Positions 46,208 to 57,353 of a DNA stretch of 64,000 nt are shown here, one piece after another. Position numbers and translations under genes: made by a program. Source of the DNA: Teratosphaeria epicoccoides (lineage: Eukaryota > Ascomycota > Dothideomycetes > Mycosphaerellales > Teratosphaeriaceae). The notes under the pieces were generated by a model. It was given only the letters and a program-made list of their open reading frames with translations. It ran no database searches and was not told the origin of the DNA. Each line of letters begins with the position of its first letter. Position 1 is the stretch's first letter. The stretch is taken from NCBI GenBank assembly GCA_021401465.1, contig JADDMT010000044.1, positions 62,001-126,000 of the forward strand. The letters are read 5' to 3'.

Positions 46208-48850
46208 GTAGCGTTAGCCAAGGATTAGCGGCAGCACGGCGAGCCTTCGCCATGCAGTCTGAGTTACCACGGAGCTCTTGACTCGCCGCAAAGGTCTCGA
46301 TTTGTCAGCTCATTCCGGTCACCTGGTTGCAGTACGTGGTTGCAGTACGTGGTTGCCGCAGCTGCCGCACTGGTATGTCATGCAAACCCCTGGCGTCAGT
46401 GAGACAAGCGCCACTTTGCGGAGGAAAAGCATGCCGTCAGGTCCTTCCATCATCGATTCCAGGCCTTTGAGACCTGTAGCATGCGGAAACAGCTTCGACC
46501 ATAACAATTCCCGGGCGGTCCTGGGTGGCTGAGAGTTCCAGTGACTCACCCGAATTGCCTTCTTCGAGCTTTGCGACCTTTTTGCTGTACGTCTGAAAGA
46601 TGCGACGTCTGATGCGGTGGAAGGCGCGGACGCAGGCGCATCGCTCGAGGCTGAAAAGGAGTCGAACGCAAGGACTCGAGTGTTGCAAGTCGACAAGACG
46701 GTCGAACTCAAGACCGTCTAGATCGAATGTTTGCGTCAGGTCTGGAGTGTCAGTGACCTTGGTATGTAGCGACGTCTTGTATGTCACTCGCCCGTTCAAA
46801 GCGAAGCCGACGTAGCGTGGGACAGATGTGCTAGGCCTCTCGTAGAAGCGCCCTCGACAGCGGCGAGTAGGCCTGCAACTGTTGCCGAGCACGGCGTAAA
46901 CGCAGACGGATCATGCGGCTGTAGGAGTGGGCGGAATTAGAAGCTATCGTCATAGATGCCTGCAGCCTCTGGGTTGTTTGGAGGCCGTTCTCAGACTTGA
47001 AGGAGGGATGGGATTACATTCCAGCTGGAGAAGATGGAACGCGGTCGTTCGGTTGGAAGACGGCGATAAGCCGAGCTCAACGGTTCCCAAGGTTCTGGCA
47101 AGGTCGCCGCCCAGTCTCGTCATGGTGGCTGCTCGTGCGCAGCTCCTGTACGAAGGGTGGCGGGATGATCTGTGGTTTCAGTGGGAAGATCTTCGAGGCT
47201 GCAATGCTTCAACATATGCGGTGAGCAGCTACTGGGTCGTTCGGCGGTAGGACGAAGCATTGTTGGAAAGCTTTCCTGTTTGGATTTCTGAAAATGTGGC
47301 CCAGGAGAGTGATTTCCAGGCTGAATCGCATGTAGACTTTCTGGGAACGATCTACTTGGTGCAGAGGAGAGATGACATTGCCTCGCCAGATCACATACCT
47401 TGTATCATTTGAGAGGAGTCGTCAAGGGCTTGGAGTTAAGTGTAGATGAGGTAGTCAGATATATTGTCCCGGTCCTCCATATTGAACGCGGTCCCATGCC
47501 ATGGGGCTCCCAATACTATGATGCACCTCAGCAATATTGTAGGTTCAAAGTCGTAGTAATCCCAAGTGGCAATACCTTGGGTCGAAGTCCAGATTGCCGT
47601 TCCGTCAAAGACCTGGTTGAAACAGGGTCGACTGGACCTTTGAAGATAGATGGAAGCACAAGCCCTAGCCTCACGAACCCATTTTTGTAGGGCACCATAC
47701 GGAACGTACCGATCTGTGCCCACATCTGTTCTTCGCTGGCGGCTCTTCGCCGATGCAGTCGAAGCGGAAGACCATGGCTGCGCAGCATCGGTAGTGTGTT
47801 CTATCATATGTCTTTACACTACGTCGTGACGCTTCTTAACATTCCCAAGCATTACTGGATTCCACTCGAGTGCTTGAGCTGTGGTCTCTGGTTGTCTTCT
47901 CACCAGCTCATGAGCAGCCAGCCCGAGTCTAGTGTGAAAGGGATGCCCATGATCCCGGCTGGGCGAGAACAGATCCACAGCGGCAACAGGAGCTTGAATC
48001 CTTCGTTCGAACGAGTCTACGGCCGGCTTAATTGCGATTGTCCCGTCGATCATGTGCCTCAATAATCCCCAATGACCTTCTTCTCGCTTCTTCAGCATGA
48101 CCGCAGTAACGCACCTTACATTCCGCGTCGTACGGGACGTCGGCCGCCTTTTGCATAAGCAATAGCAAACGATACAGCCGCCTCGCACCAATCACGGTGC
48201 GCTGAACTCGTGCAGAAGTATGATGGATGTTTCCAACCGAGTGTGTCCTTCGCCTTGAGCGTTATGAGGTAACCCCCAGCGACAGATTGCAGGATGATTG
48301 TTGCCAACTGCAGTCCATAAGAGGTTTGTGATTGACCGGGACGCTGCTAAAGTCAGAATCAAGCTTGATGCCCAGATTCTTTGGAGGGACTTTTCAGGAG
48401 GCCTCCTTCCTCTTTCAGCCTAGTCTGTACGGCTGGGCCATAAGCGTCTGCAGCAAACCTCCCCCTTGTCCCTACGCCTGACGCTTTACACCAAACCGGC
48501 TAGTTTCGACAACCACAACCGCAACGCCAGCTGACCCATCATCCTTCGCTGCAGATATGGCAAGCTAAGTACAAGCCACGCATGAGAAAACGACCACGCT
48601 GCATCGAGGCCGAAATGACGAGCCCCGTGTGGCTTGCAGCGCCGTGGACGTTGCAGATGGCGGCAATGAATGAATGACCTTGGGCTGAACGCCACTCGCG
48701 CAGCTGATGGTTTGATCTCTCCTCGCGTCTCTTTCTGTTGCACACTCTCCAGCGTGCGTCCTCTCATTGCTTTGAATCGTCTCTTGTATTTCCAGCCTCA
48801 GCAGCCTTCGGGCGTCCGTTCGTTCCACAGAAGCGCAGATATCCTTGATC
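46208..48850. other. Gene-poor region before the chitinase
   Basis: 2.6 kb. Minus-strand 46437-46892 contains a protein-like stretch (VTDTPDLTQTFDLDGLEFDRLVD) that may be a gene remnant; the rest is short ORFs only. The last few hundred bp should be the chitinase promoter and leader. Confidence 0.4.
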
Positions 48851-51800
48851 ATGTTTTCAATCCCTCGATCGGCTTTTGCCGCATCAGCCATCGTACACAC
48901 AGTGTCCGCAACGTTCAATGCGGCATCGAATACCAATGTGGTTACTTACTGGGGACAAGGCGCAAACCAGCAGCGTTTGATCGAGACATGCAAGAACCCA
49001 GACATCGATATAATCAATGTTGGCTTCGTCAACTCTTTTCCAGACGAAAGTCCGGGTGGATATCCTGGTGACAACTTTGGCAACGCATGCTGGGGCGATG
49101 TATACATCAACGAAGGAGTCAACACGACGCTCTTGAAGACATGTCCATACATAGGTCCGGATGTGATCAGCTGCCAACAGGACTATGGCAAGAAAATCTT
49201 CCTTTCTCTCGGCGGCGGCAGCCCTGTGGACTACTATCTCGACAGCGATGCGTCTGGCGAGGCGTTTGCAGACTTCCTTTGGGGCGCCTTTGGCCCGGTA
49301 CAGGCCAACAGTGAGTTGCCGAGGCCATGGGGCGATGCCGTTGTGGACGGGTTCGACTTCGACATTGAAAGTGTCATTAGCCCAGCGCCGACTGACTCTG
49401 AAGGGAACACCATCGACGACTACCAGACGAGGGGTTATGCGGCGATGATCAATCACCTGAAGTCTAACCTCTATCCACAGGATGAATCCAAGCTTTACTA
49501 CATCTCCGGTGCGCCCCAATGTCAGCTTCCGGATCCGCACTTTTCGTCAGTCCTCATGAATGCATACTTCGACTTTATTTGGATACAATTCTACAACACG
49601 CCCGGATGTAGCGCACGAGATGGTGTGAACCACATCAACGGACAGGGTACCAGCGACATTTCTTTCGGTACCTGGGAGACGCAGTCATCCTTAAACCCGG
49701 ATGTTAGATATTACATCGGTCTGCCTGCGGGTCCAAAAGCCTCCAACGACGACAATTACTACCTCGACCGCGCCGATGCCCAGAAGCTTATTGATCGCTT
49801 CGCAGGCGACGCACTGTTCGGTGGAATCATGGTCTACGAGGCCACCTATGACATGAACAACACCATCTGCGGATCTCCTTACTCTCACTGGATGAAGCAG
49901 ATCGTGGTCGCCGCTACCGAGGGGGCTACCATCGACACAAGCTCATGCCCCGTCACTCCGACAAGCACTGCGAGCTCCGTGCCATCGCCGACTGCTTTGG
50001 CCGTCTCGCCAGATGGTACTTGCGGTGGCAACACGAGCTACACGTGCGAGGGCAGCAACTTCGGGCAATGCTGCAGCAAATACGGATACTGTGGCTCTAC
50101 GAGCGACTATTGCAGTTCGACCAGCTGCGATACGTCTTCTGGTATTTGCGGCAGCGCTGGTATCTCGAGCTCGTTCAGCGTGCCTGCGAGCACGTCGTCA
50201 AGTTCAACACTTGCAAGCTCCACCCTGGCAACTCCCTTCAGCAGGTCTAGCACGGCCATGTCGACAGTTGGCTCCTTCTCGCCTTCCACAAATCTATCTG
50301 CTAGCGCAAATGCGACCTCAGCATTCGAGAGCACGTTCACGACCTTCACTTCACTCTGCACCGAAAATGGCACTGCTGTCGTCCACACGCACTCGGCGCC
50401 GATAACCACGTCGGACTCGACGTCGACCGCGCCCACGGACAGCCCAAATTCCGAGACGAGTTTCACAACGATTTCCACATCTTGCACAGAGAACAGTACA
50501 GAGAACAGCACAGCTGTAATCCACACGCCCTCAGCCCCAATTACTTCATCAAATGGCCGAACTACAGTGCCTACGTACAGCACGACGCCTGAGACGAATT
50601 TTACCACATTCACCTCACTTTGTACCGAGAATGGCCCAGTGGTGACGCACACGCGTTCGGCTCGAATCACAGGCTCTACGCCTATCCCTACTGGGAGCCC
50701 CAGCCCATCTGTCTCAGCACCCTCTATCCCCAAGAGCACGATTGTCGTTACGGACGAGACCACAATTTATACCACAACATGCCCATCTACTTCGGTCTAC
50801 ACTGCCGGCGGGTCAACACTCACGACCACGTACACGACGGTCTCAACATTGACATCTACTTTCCAGACCACTCTCACTTGGGTCCAGCCAAGCTCAGCGC
50901 CTGCTGAATCTCCGCAAAGCACGATCACTGTAACCGATGAGACCACCATCTACACCACGACGTGCCCCGCTACGTCTGTGTATACCAGCAGTGGATCCAC
51001 TCTGACCAGCACATTCACAACTGTCTCGACGGTGACGTCCAGCTTCCAGACGACGCTTATCGTCCCCGTCAAACCCAGCTCTGTGGCCACGGACACGGCC
51101 GGGCCCGCTACGGTTTCAAGCAAGCCATCAGAAAGTAGTTCGAACCTGGTCCAGCCTGTCTCCACCAGCAGTACTTCTCAGACCGAGGTTTCCATCACAG
51201 ACTACACTACTGTCTACACGACGATATGCCCAGCGACCAGCGTCATCTCGACCAGTGGCAGCGTAACGACCAGCATCTTCAGCACTACGTCTATCGTCAC
51301 CAGTGTCATTGGTGCCACGACTCCGGCTAGCCAGACCTCTTGGGCTCAGATGACCACTTCTGCAGCAGGCAGCTCGAACGGCAGCGGACCATCCAGCGGT
51401 TCCAGCGGAAATGTCAATCCTGAGTATGGCTCGAGCTCTAGCTGGGGAGAAAATGCAAGCAGCGTCGGACAGGACATGGCAGTCCCCAGCTCCTCTTCGA
51501 CTGCGGGCGCCACTCAAGACTCAAACGGTAACTCGGACAATGAGTCGTCTGGCTCAGGATCGGCTTCAGGTAGCTCGTCTTTGCACGTTAGCAGCGCGTC
51601 TTCTATTCCAAGCCCAAGCAGCGCAATCCAATCTGCCTCCGCCAGCGCCAGCGCAGCCTCCTCAACAACCTCACCTGCTCAGGAATCCAGCAGCAACACG
51701 GGCATCAATTCAGTCCATTCAACAGCAACTCTGGTCGAGACATTTACAGTCAAGCCAGCTCCGGCTATCAGCCAGACCGGTGCTCCAGAACCTCCGTACC

Positions 51801-51985
51801 CCGTCGGCACAGCTGGAGGCAATGGCACATACCCAGCCACTGCCTCGGCGGTTTCGGCATCTGCTTCCGGCGTTGCTTCGAGCACGTCGACGAAGCTTCC
51901 TGTGTACACTGGTGCCGCCTCTGCTAATGTAGTGAGCTTTGGAGGCATGGGTGTCATGGCTATGGTGGCCGCCGCACTACTGTAA
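48851..51985 (+). CDS. GPI-anchored GH18 chitinase with CBM18
   Basis: Cell-wall endochitinase of the plant/fungal class III type. One exon, 1044 residues, from the ATG at 48851; an upstream TTG in frame is not a start. Order: signal peptide (FSIPRSAFAASAIVHTVSA); GH18 domain from NVVTYWGQGANQQRL, with SLGGG and the catalytic DGFDFDIE motif (Glu near residue 172), then SGAPQCQLPD and GGIMVYEATYD. Next is a hevein-type CBM18 (CGGNTSYTCEG..FGQCCSKYGYCGSTSDYC, about 392-434). A long Ser/Thr stalk holds two repeat families. The C-terminus has a small-residue GPI site and a hydrophobic tail (VVSFGGMGVMAMVAAALL). It should remodel chitin at the wall or septum. No introns. Confidence 0.95.
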   Translation: MFSIPRSAFAASAIVHTVSATFNAASNTNVVTYWGQGANQQRLIETCKNPDIDIINVGFVNSFPDESPGGYPGDNFGNACWGDVYINEGVNTTLLKTCPYIGPDVISCQQDYGKKIFLSLGGGSPVDYYLDSDASGEAFADFLWGAFGPVQANSELPRPWGDAVVDGFDFDIESVISPAPTDSEGNTIDDYQTRGYAAMINHLKSNLYPQDESKLYYISGAPQCQLPDPHFSSVLMNAYFDFIWIQFYNTPGCSARDGVNHINGQGTSDISFGTWETQSSLNPDVRYYIGLPAGPKASNDDNYYLDRADAQKLIDRFAGDALFGGIMVYEATYDMNNTICGSPYSHWMKQIVVAATEGATIDTSSCPVTPTSTASSVPSPTALAVSPDGTCGGNTSYTCEGSNFGQCCSKYGYCGSTSDYCSSTSCDTSSGICGSAGISSSFSVPASTSSSSTLASSTLATPFSRSSTAMSTVGSFSPSTNLSASANATSAFESTFTTFTSLCTENGTAVVHTHSAPITTSDSTSTAPTDSPNSETSFTTISTSCTENSTENSTAVIHTPSAPITSSNGRTTVPTYSTTPETNFTTFTSLCTENGPVVTHTRSARITGSTPIPTGSPSPSVSAPSIPKSTIVVTDETTIYTTTCPSTSVYTAGGSTLTTTYTTVSTLTSTFQTTLTWVQPSSAPAESPQSTITVTDETTIYTTTCPATSVYTSSGSTLTSTFTTVSTVTSSFQTTLIVPVKPSSVATDTAGPATVSSKPSESSSNLVQPVSTSSTSQTEVSITDYTTVYTTICPATSVISTSGSVTTSIFSTTSIVTSVIGATTPASQTSWAQMTTSAAGSSNGSGPSSGSSGNVNPEYGSSSSWGENASSVGQDMAVPSSSSTAGATQDSNGNSDNESSGSGSASGSSSLHVSSASSIPSPSSAIQSASASASAASSTTSPAQESSSNTGINSVHSTATLVETFTVKPAPAISQTGAPEPPYPVGTAGGNGTYPATASAVSASASGVASSTSTKLPVYTGAASANVVSFGGMGVMAMVAAALL

Positions 51986-52968
51986 GCTCGACGCCCATGG
52001 CGAAGCAGCCCATACTTGTATGATTGAGCGAGTGTGTTGATTGCGCTGACAAGCGACCGAACGCATAAATAAGTAGATGCAAATACAATCATGGTTCTCA
52101 TTGCCCTGCAAGCATCAAGGCAAACACATCTATTCGACCATTTCTCACATATTCCACTCCTGTCCTGCATCCAATAGATAGCGCATCGCGAGATTCCGGC
52201 TGCACGGCCGACGACCGGTCGATCCCTTCGAATCCGTGCGATCAGAAAGAGCCAGGCGCACACGTCGCACCTCATCCGTGAAGCGCATCGAGAGCAGTGA
52301 CAGGTGAAGCTCGGCGAAGTCACCACTTCGCCCTGTCCGGGCGGCAAATCGATGGGCTCGCGGCGATCGAAGCTTGCAGAACTAGCGACACCGTCTTGCC
52401 CAGGTGGTAGTGTGAGGGAGCTGAAAGGATCAAGAGTTGCCGAGGGAATCACACCGCCCTGGCCAGGAGGCCCTAGATTGATGAGGTCGCGGCGTTCAAA
52501 GGTCGCCGAAGCGATGACGCCGCCTTGACCAAGAGGTAGACTGGTGGAGCTTGTAGAGTCGAAAGTTGCCGAAGTCACCACGCTGCCTTGACCTGGAAGC
52601 AGGACGATGGCGTAGCCGTCATGGCACCGATGAGGCTCAACAGCGCCCTTGTGGATAAGAGGACCCTGTCGGGAAAGGGTCGAGTGTGTCTGCCTGGTAT
52701 TTTGATGACGATTCTGTTGTCGATAGCCCTCAGATCTTGTAGATAGCGATCGTTGTTGAGTTGCTCGTGTTGTGGGCTTGCTCGTGGATGCTGACGAGTA
52801 GCTGTGGACAGGCACTGCTTCGACTCTATAGACACACGTTGCAATTTTGTTGCACCGAGACCGAAGCCCTTCCTCCATACGCAATCCTGCTTTTGGCATC
52901 AAGAGAAAACGACTGTAAGCAGCGAGCTCAGCCAAAGGCGCGGGCTGCCGGTGTTGTGTAAAGCACAT
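51679..52968 (-). CDS. Hypothetical protein with 21-residue tandem repeat
   Basis: Open frame of 429 residues from an ATG, unknown family. After a polar N-terminus, five tandem units of 21 residues follow the pattern GQGxVxxSAxFDxxxxxxLPP. A Cys-rich segment comes next (CHCSRCASRMRCDVC). The repeats have a 63-bp DNA period with one 66-bp unit, so differences are multiples of three; the opposite strand is interrupted by stops in the same region. This supports coding on the minus strand. The frame runs 307 bp into the 3' end of the chitinase, antisense, so the true C-terminus may come from splicing before it. Confidence 0.4.
   Translation of the reverse strand: MCFTQHRQPAPLAELAAYSRFLLMPKAGLRMEEGLRSRCNKIATCVYRVEAVPVHSYSSASTSKPTTRATQQRSLSTRSEGYRQQNRHQNTRQTHSTLSRQGPLIHKGAVEPHRCHDGYAIVLLPGQGSVVTSATFDSTSSTSLPLGQGGVIASATFERRDLINLGPPGQGGVIPSATLDPFSSLTLPPGQDGVASSASFDRREPIDLPPGQGEVVTSPSFTCHCSRCASRMRCDVCAWLFLIARIRRDRPVVGRAAGISRCAIYWMQDRSGICEKWSNRCVCLDACRAMRTMIVFASTYLCVRSLVSAINTLAQSYKYGLLRHGRRAYSSAAATIAMTPMPPKLTTLAEAAPVYTGSFVDVLEATPEADAETAEAVAGYVPLPPAVPTGYGGSGAPVWLIAGAGLTVNVSTRVAVEWTELMPVLLLDS
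52305..52602 (-). repeat. 63-bp tandem repeat, about five copies
   Basis: Corresponding plus-strand positions start at 52316, 52379, 52442, 52508 and 52571: spacing 63, 63, 66 and 63 bp. Conserved core GAAGTCACCAC-like followed by CCnTGnCC. Copies are diverged, so the array is old. Confidence 0.8.
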
Positions 52969-53411
52969 GCAAGCATCGGGCTGCTCAGGACTTGTACTAC
53001 CATTGCCGTTTCGCCACTTCCATGACGAAACGTCTGCGATCACCAAGATGGACGATATTCTGATCGCTGTTGCGAGCTCATTCAAGCGTTCCTGTTCATG
53101 TTGCGCGCGCAGTACAGATTTGGGCTTCGCCACGCCCGGCTTCCGAAGTGGTCACACGGTAAGACGACAACACTGGTAAGCATGGAAGATCAGATTGCGC
53201 GTCCACGACTATACATGAGCACCCTTTCGACTCGGATATGTTGCAACCAGGTTTTCCGGGAGAAGGACGACTGTCGCTAAGCTGTGCTTGTGCCAGTCGT
53301 CTGGGGACGCGCGATCTCCCTGGCTCTGTCGAGTTAGGCCTGGATCAAACGCACGTGTACTGAATAACAGATATCACGACCAGCAAGCCTTGGGTTTGAG
53401 AGTATGTGACT
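52969..53411. other. Intergenic, repeat ORF to APH-fold kinase
   Basis: About 440 bp. The repeat-ORF frame stays open a little further from GTG at 53133, without an ATG. Nothing else is recognised. Confidence 0.35.
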
Positions 53412-54594
53412 CTAAAGCTTGGCCTTCCCTCTGCTTTCCTCGACAGCCTTAGCAACCATCGCCCATGCCATCTCCGCGAACGGCGCCCTCTCCCGCGCAT
53501 ACGTCATTGCCTTCTCACTGCTTGCCTGCCGCAGAGCATACCGCGCAGCAATGCCCTGGAAGATGATACTATCCCTGAACAGCGCAAAAGCGGTCGCCCA
53601 GGTCAACTCACCTGTTGGTATTTGCCAGCCAACAGTCTCTTCATACCACTGCAAAGCTTCTCTGTTCGTCGGCAAGCCGGGATATTCTGAGGCTTTGCTA
53701 TCTGGGTGCGAAGGGTCCAAGAAGGCTTTGTCCGCGTGGATACGCGGCCAGGATGGCGTCGAATTTGATATTGTCCAAGGTGATATGAGATTCATGAGAT
53801 CGGCGTAAGGGTGTGCCAAAGTCGACATCTCCCAGTCCAGTATTCCTATCACTCTAGGCTCGGTCTTGTGAAAGATCAGGTTGTCGATTTTGTAATCGCC
53901 ATGCCCTAATACATTCCTGTCTTTGGGCTGGTTCTTCTGAAAGAAATCCAAAAATCGATCAAAATGTGGCAGTTGCCCGACAGGCTCATCACTGTCCTTA
54001 TCTCTAGCATCTGCTTGCGACTGTGCCAATTTTCCGAATGTCTTGATCTGTCGGTTGTAGAAACCACCATTCCTTCCAAATGATTCAAGTCCAGCTTTTT
54101 TAATGTCGACCGAATGAAGCTTCGCCAATGTCTTGACAGCCTGCCGCCACATCTCTTTCCGGTCGGATGAACCAAGGCCTACGAATGCAGGATTCTCGAA
54201 CATACGCCCATCCAAGAACTCCATGATATAAAATGCGGTACCAATGATACTGTCATCTTCACACAGGATATAGGTCTTCGGCACGGCTACGTCGGTGTGC
54301 TCAAGGGCGTGCAGAACACGGTATTCGCGATCGACTTGATGGGCGGTCTTCGATAGGAGCTTGCCTGGGGGCTTTTTACGGATGACATACTTCTTCCCAG
54401 TTGAATCGATCGCCTGGTACGTCGGGTTTGATTGTCCAAAGCCGAACTGGCAATATCAGCGAGCCATCATTACCAGGTTGCCACAACACTCGCACCTGCT
54501 TCAACTCCAACGGTGGTTTGATCTCTGGAACGTGTCTCTCAATATAAGACTCCAATGCTGCTTGGTCAATAGGTTGCCGCACTGCTCCAGCCAT
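53412..54594 (-). CDS. APH-family phosphotransferase (ACAD10/11 N-domain like)
   Basis: Small-molecule kinase with the aminoglycoside phosphotransferase fold, in the group fused to acyl-CoA dehydrogenase in animal ACAD10/11 and standing alone in fungi. Exons 54594-54496 and 54446-53412 give 377 residues. Exon 1 ends PPLELKQ and exon 2 starts FGFGQSNPTYQAIDSTGKKYVIRKKPPGKLL (nucleotide-binding strands with the Lys). Then come HQVDREYRVLHAL and the catalytic loop LGHGDYKIDNLIF, with a metal-binding ILDWEMSTLAHPYADL. The end has a helical GIAARYALRQASSEKAM segment. It probably acts on hydroxyacyl-CoA or related substrates (inference from ACAD10/11 studies). No dehydrogenase domain is attached, so this is the fungal stand-alone form. 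Confidence 0.88.
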
Positions 54595-54971
54595 GTTGAC
54601 CAGATATGTAGAACCGGCAGTGTGTAGGAAATGATCGCAACGGAACCTACGCAAGATATTTGACCACAACGCTCAAGTTCTAGGAAAGCACTACGTGCAA
54701 AGGTGTTGCGGCTGCAGGTCCGTAAGCGTCCAACGATCTTGTGCCGAGGTCAGTGAAGCTCAATGCTGCTAGCGTACCGAATGAAACCTTGGCATCACGT
54801 GTGAACGGCGCTCTGTTGTTTAAGTCCAGCCTGCACTCTGGCTGCCTTCTCTCAGAGCACTCCGTCGTGTCCCGATGGGTCTGATCGATCGTGGTCGATA
54901 TGCGTCCTCTGCCGCTGCTACGCACGATCGTTGCCCACATTGTCCATGGACAATTGCGAGACCGCTGTGCA

Positions 54972-56721
54972 TCATGGGCCTGTCTTCAATCGCTGACCGC
55001 GACTCGCTAACGCTATTAAGAGGGAGATCCCACCACATATGAGCCCGAAGTCTATCAACTATTAGCAGATGTACCGACCGACAACATCATGTGTGCTTAC
55101 AATTCAAGTTGTGGAAACCACAGACGTGTGCAGCCACGAAGATCTTTCTGAGCTTTGGAGCAGCATCTTGCACATATGTAATGTCGGACAATGCTTTCTG
55201 CAAAATCTCGTCCTTGTCCTTCCACCTTCCAAGCGCGTTCTGTAGGTACGCGCGCAGCGACGTCTCGTAAACAGCGCCTGATGCACTGACTCCCGCGATG
55301 CCACCTAAATTGAAGTACAGGTACATGCCAGATGCAGCCGTGGCGACATCAGATTCGTCTACGCCAGAGGCAACGCCGACAAAAGCGGAAGCAGAGATCG
55401 CACCCATAGCAAATCCTCCGGGAAAGATCGCCAGCGATGCTAGTGCAGACGTATTCTCATTCCAGGTGTATAAGCAAAGCAGCATACAAATGATCGACAA
55501 GACCGGTGCCAGAACGGTCGGCGCCTTAAACAAGCCAGTTTGCTTGATCCAATAACCAGCCATCAGACCACCAAGTGTATTGCCAGCAAAGGCTGGAATC
55601 AAGTATGCTCCTGCCTCTGCAAATGAGGCTTTTTTGGTCGCCTGGAGAAACAGCGGAGCTGGAGTCGTGAGACCTAGCTGAATTGTGGCCTGTAGGAACA
55701 CGACCAAACAATTGGTGAGAACAGTGTATCGTGCAAGAAGGCGGAGTGGGAAGATAGGCTCTGACACGTATTGAGCAGAGAGAACAAAACAAATGGCTGA
55801 GAAGACCGCCACTGTAGCACTTCCCTTGATAATCCAGGAATTCCATTGCATCCTCTGGCCTCCAGCGTCAAGGACGAAACAAGCAGTCAGGATAGTTGTT
55901 GCAAGGAAGAAAGAGCCAACAAAGTCCACTCTCTTGAGTTTCTCCCCATACGAGGAGTCTTGGTCCAAATGCTTGGGCGTGGTGTTTAGCCTCCATTGCA
56001 CGAGTAGTATCGCCGCAATGACTGGCGGGACCTGGACCAGAAAGGCCAGTCGCCACCCAATAGCCTGGCTAAGGAGTCCCCCGATGACGCCTCCACAGCT
56101 TCTGCCAGTCGTTTGGCAAATATTCACGTAGCTTCTCACCTGCGCCACTTCATGCATGGGCACGAGATCGGTAATGATGATGCTGACCATAGAGACCATT
56201 CCGGCTGCTCCAGCGCCTTGGATCGCTCGTGACGCAATGACACCTCCCATGGACGGCGAAAGACCAGCGCATGCGGTTCCCATTGTGAAGAGTACATAGG
56301 AGGTCTGAAGAAGGGCTTTCCGGCCAAAGATGTCGCTCAGCTTGCCGTACAGTGGCTGAACAGCACATTGGGCGAGAATGTAGGCGCTTATGAGCCAGCT
56401 TGCCGCCTCCAAGTTTTGGAAGTCAGAAGCAACTTTGCTGTACGTGGCGAGCACCAAAGTGGTGTCGACCTGCGATATGAAGACCCCAAGAAGGAGAACG
56501 GACAGAGTGGCCCATACGCCAGCCGAGGTGGGCTCTTGCGCCCTGGAGAGCTCGACATCGGTGACATCCTTGGGCAGTGACTCACGCTCACTGCCACGGC
56601 TCAGAGTCCTGTATGATGGTTGCTGTGCGGAACCATCCTCAAGAAAATGAGTTGTCTCGGAAGCGCTTGTTTCAGCTACTGATGTTGTTTCATCTGGGGC
56701 TCCTGGCGCGCGTCGAGACAT
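54972..56721 (-). CDS. MFS drug/amino-acid transporter, 14-TM DHA2 type
   Basis: Major facilitator, DHA2 group, of the Fnx1/Vba type (vacuolar or plasma membrane export). Exons 56721-55101 and 55051-54972 give 566 residues. A polar N-terminus of about 70 residues precedes TM1 (WATLSVLLLGVFISQVDTTLVLATYS, with the DHA2 Asp). MFS signatures: GKLSDIFGRKALL (motif A) and RAIQGAGAAGMVSMV (motif B-like). Several more membrane segments follow up to AASGMYLYFNLGGIAGV. Without splicing the ORF would stop at FHNLNCKHT and lack its last helix; a 49-bp GTAAGC intron with a TGCTAAT branch joins YFGLICGGISLLIALASRGQ, the missing membrane helix. The start is the second ATG-like position in the frame; the first is GTG. 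Confidence 0.9.
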
Positions 56722-57353
56722 GACCTGCACTTCAATGCGCGTGCAAGAGTAGTGATCTTGCGGCGCAGGCGTGTTGGCCAGGCGTGAGCACTAGGCCACT
56801 AGAATCGACTGGCAAGGACCACGCATATTCCCGCCATGTGGGCAGCAAGCCAAGCGAGGGCGCCAAGACCTTGCGATCGATCTCAGCCTTTGACAGACAA
56901 CGTATGGGAACAGGAGAGTGGGTGAGTGGGACGACGGACATTCTGGCGATCCATGAAAACCTTTGAGCAGACGCACTGCATGTTCGAACCCGTCTGCGGC
57001 TTAGCTTCGATAACGTGATCTCCGTAATGACTAAGCTGCTTGCGGCACTTACATGCACCGAAAGAGGCACGACGGCACATTCAACTGCTTTATCCTGATG
57101 ATGTTGGATCATTGGATTCTGTTACGCCATCCTTGCTGTTGGTTAGGCGGCCCACGCCTTCCATGCGAACCAGCCACGGACCATAGCACGGTAACATCCC
57201 TGCAGACTCGTGGCATTGGAGAGGTCACAACACGTGGGAGGCTGCGAGTAGACCCCATGTCGGGCTCTGTGATGATCCTATCTGCATTTGGTTTCAGTAT
57301 TGTCATAAAACATTCTTCTTCAAAGCATTGATCGTGGCACTCTGTACCTCCGC
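56722..57353. other. Intergenic, 5' of MFS gene
   Basis: About 630 bp. Contains the MFS promoter; all ORFs are short shadows. Confidence 0.35.
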
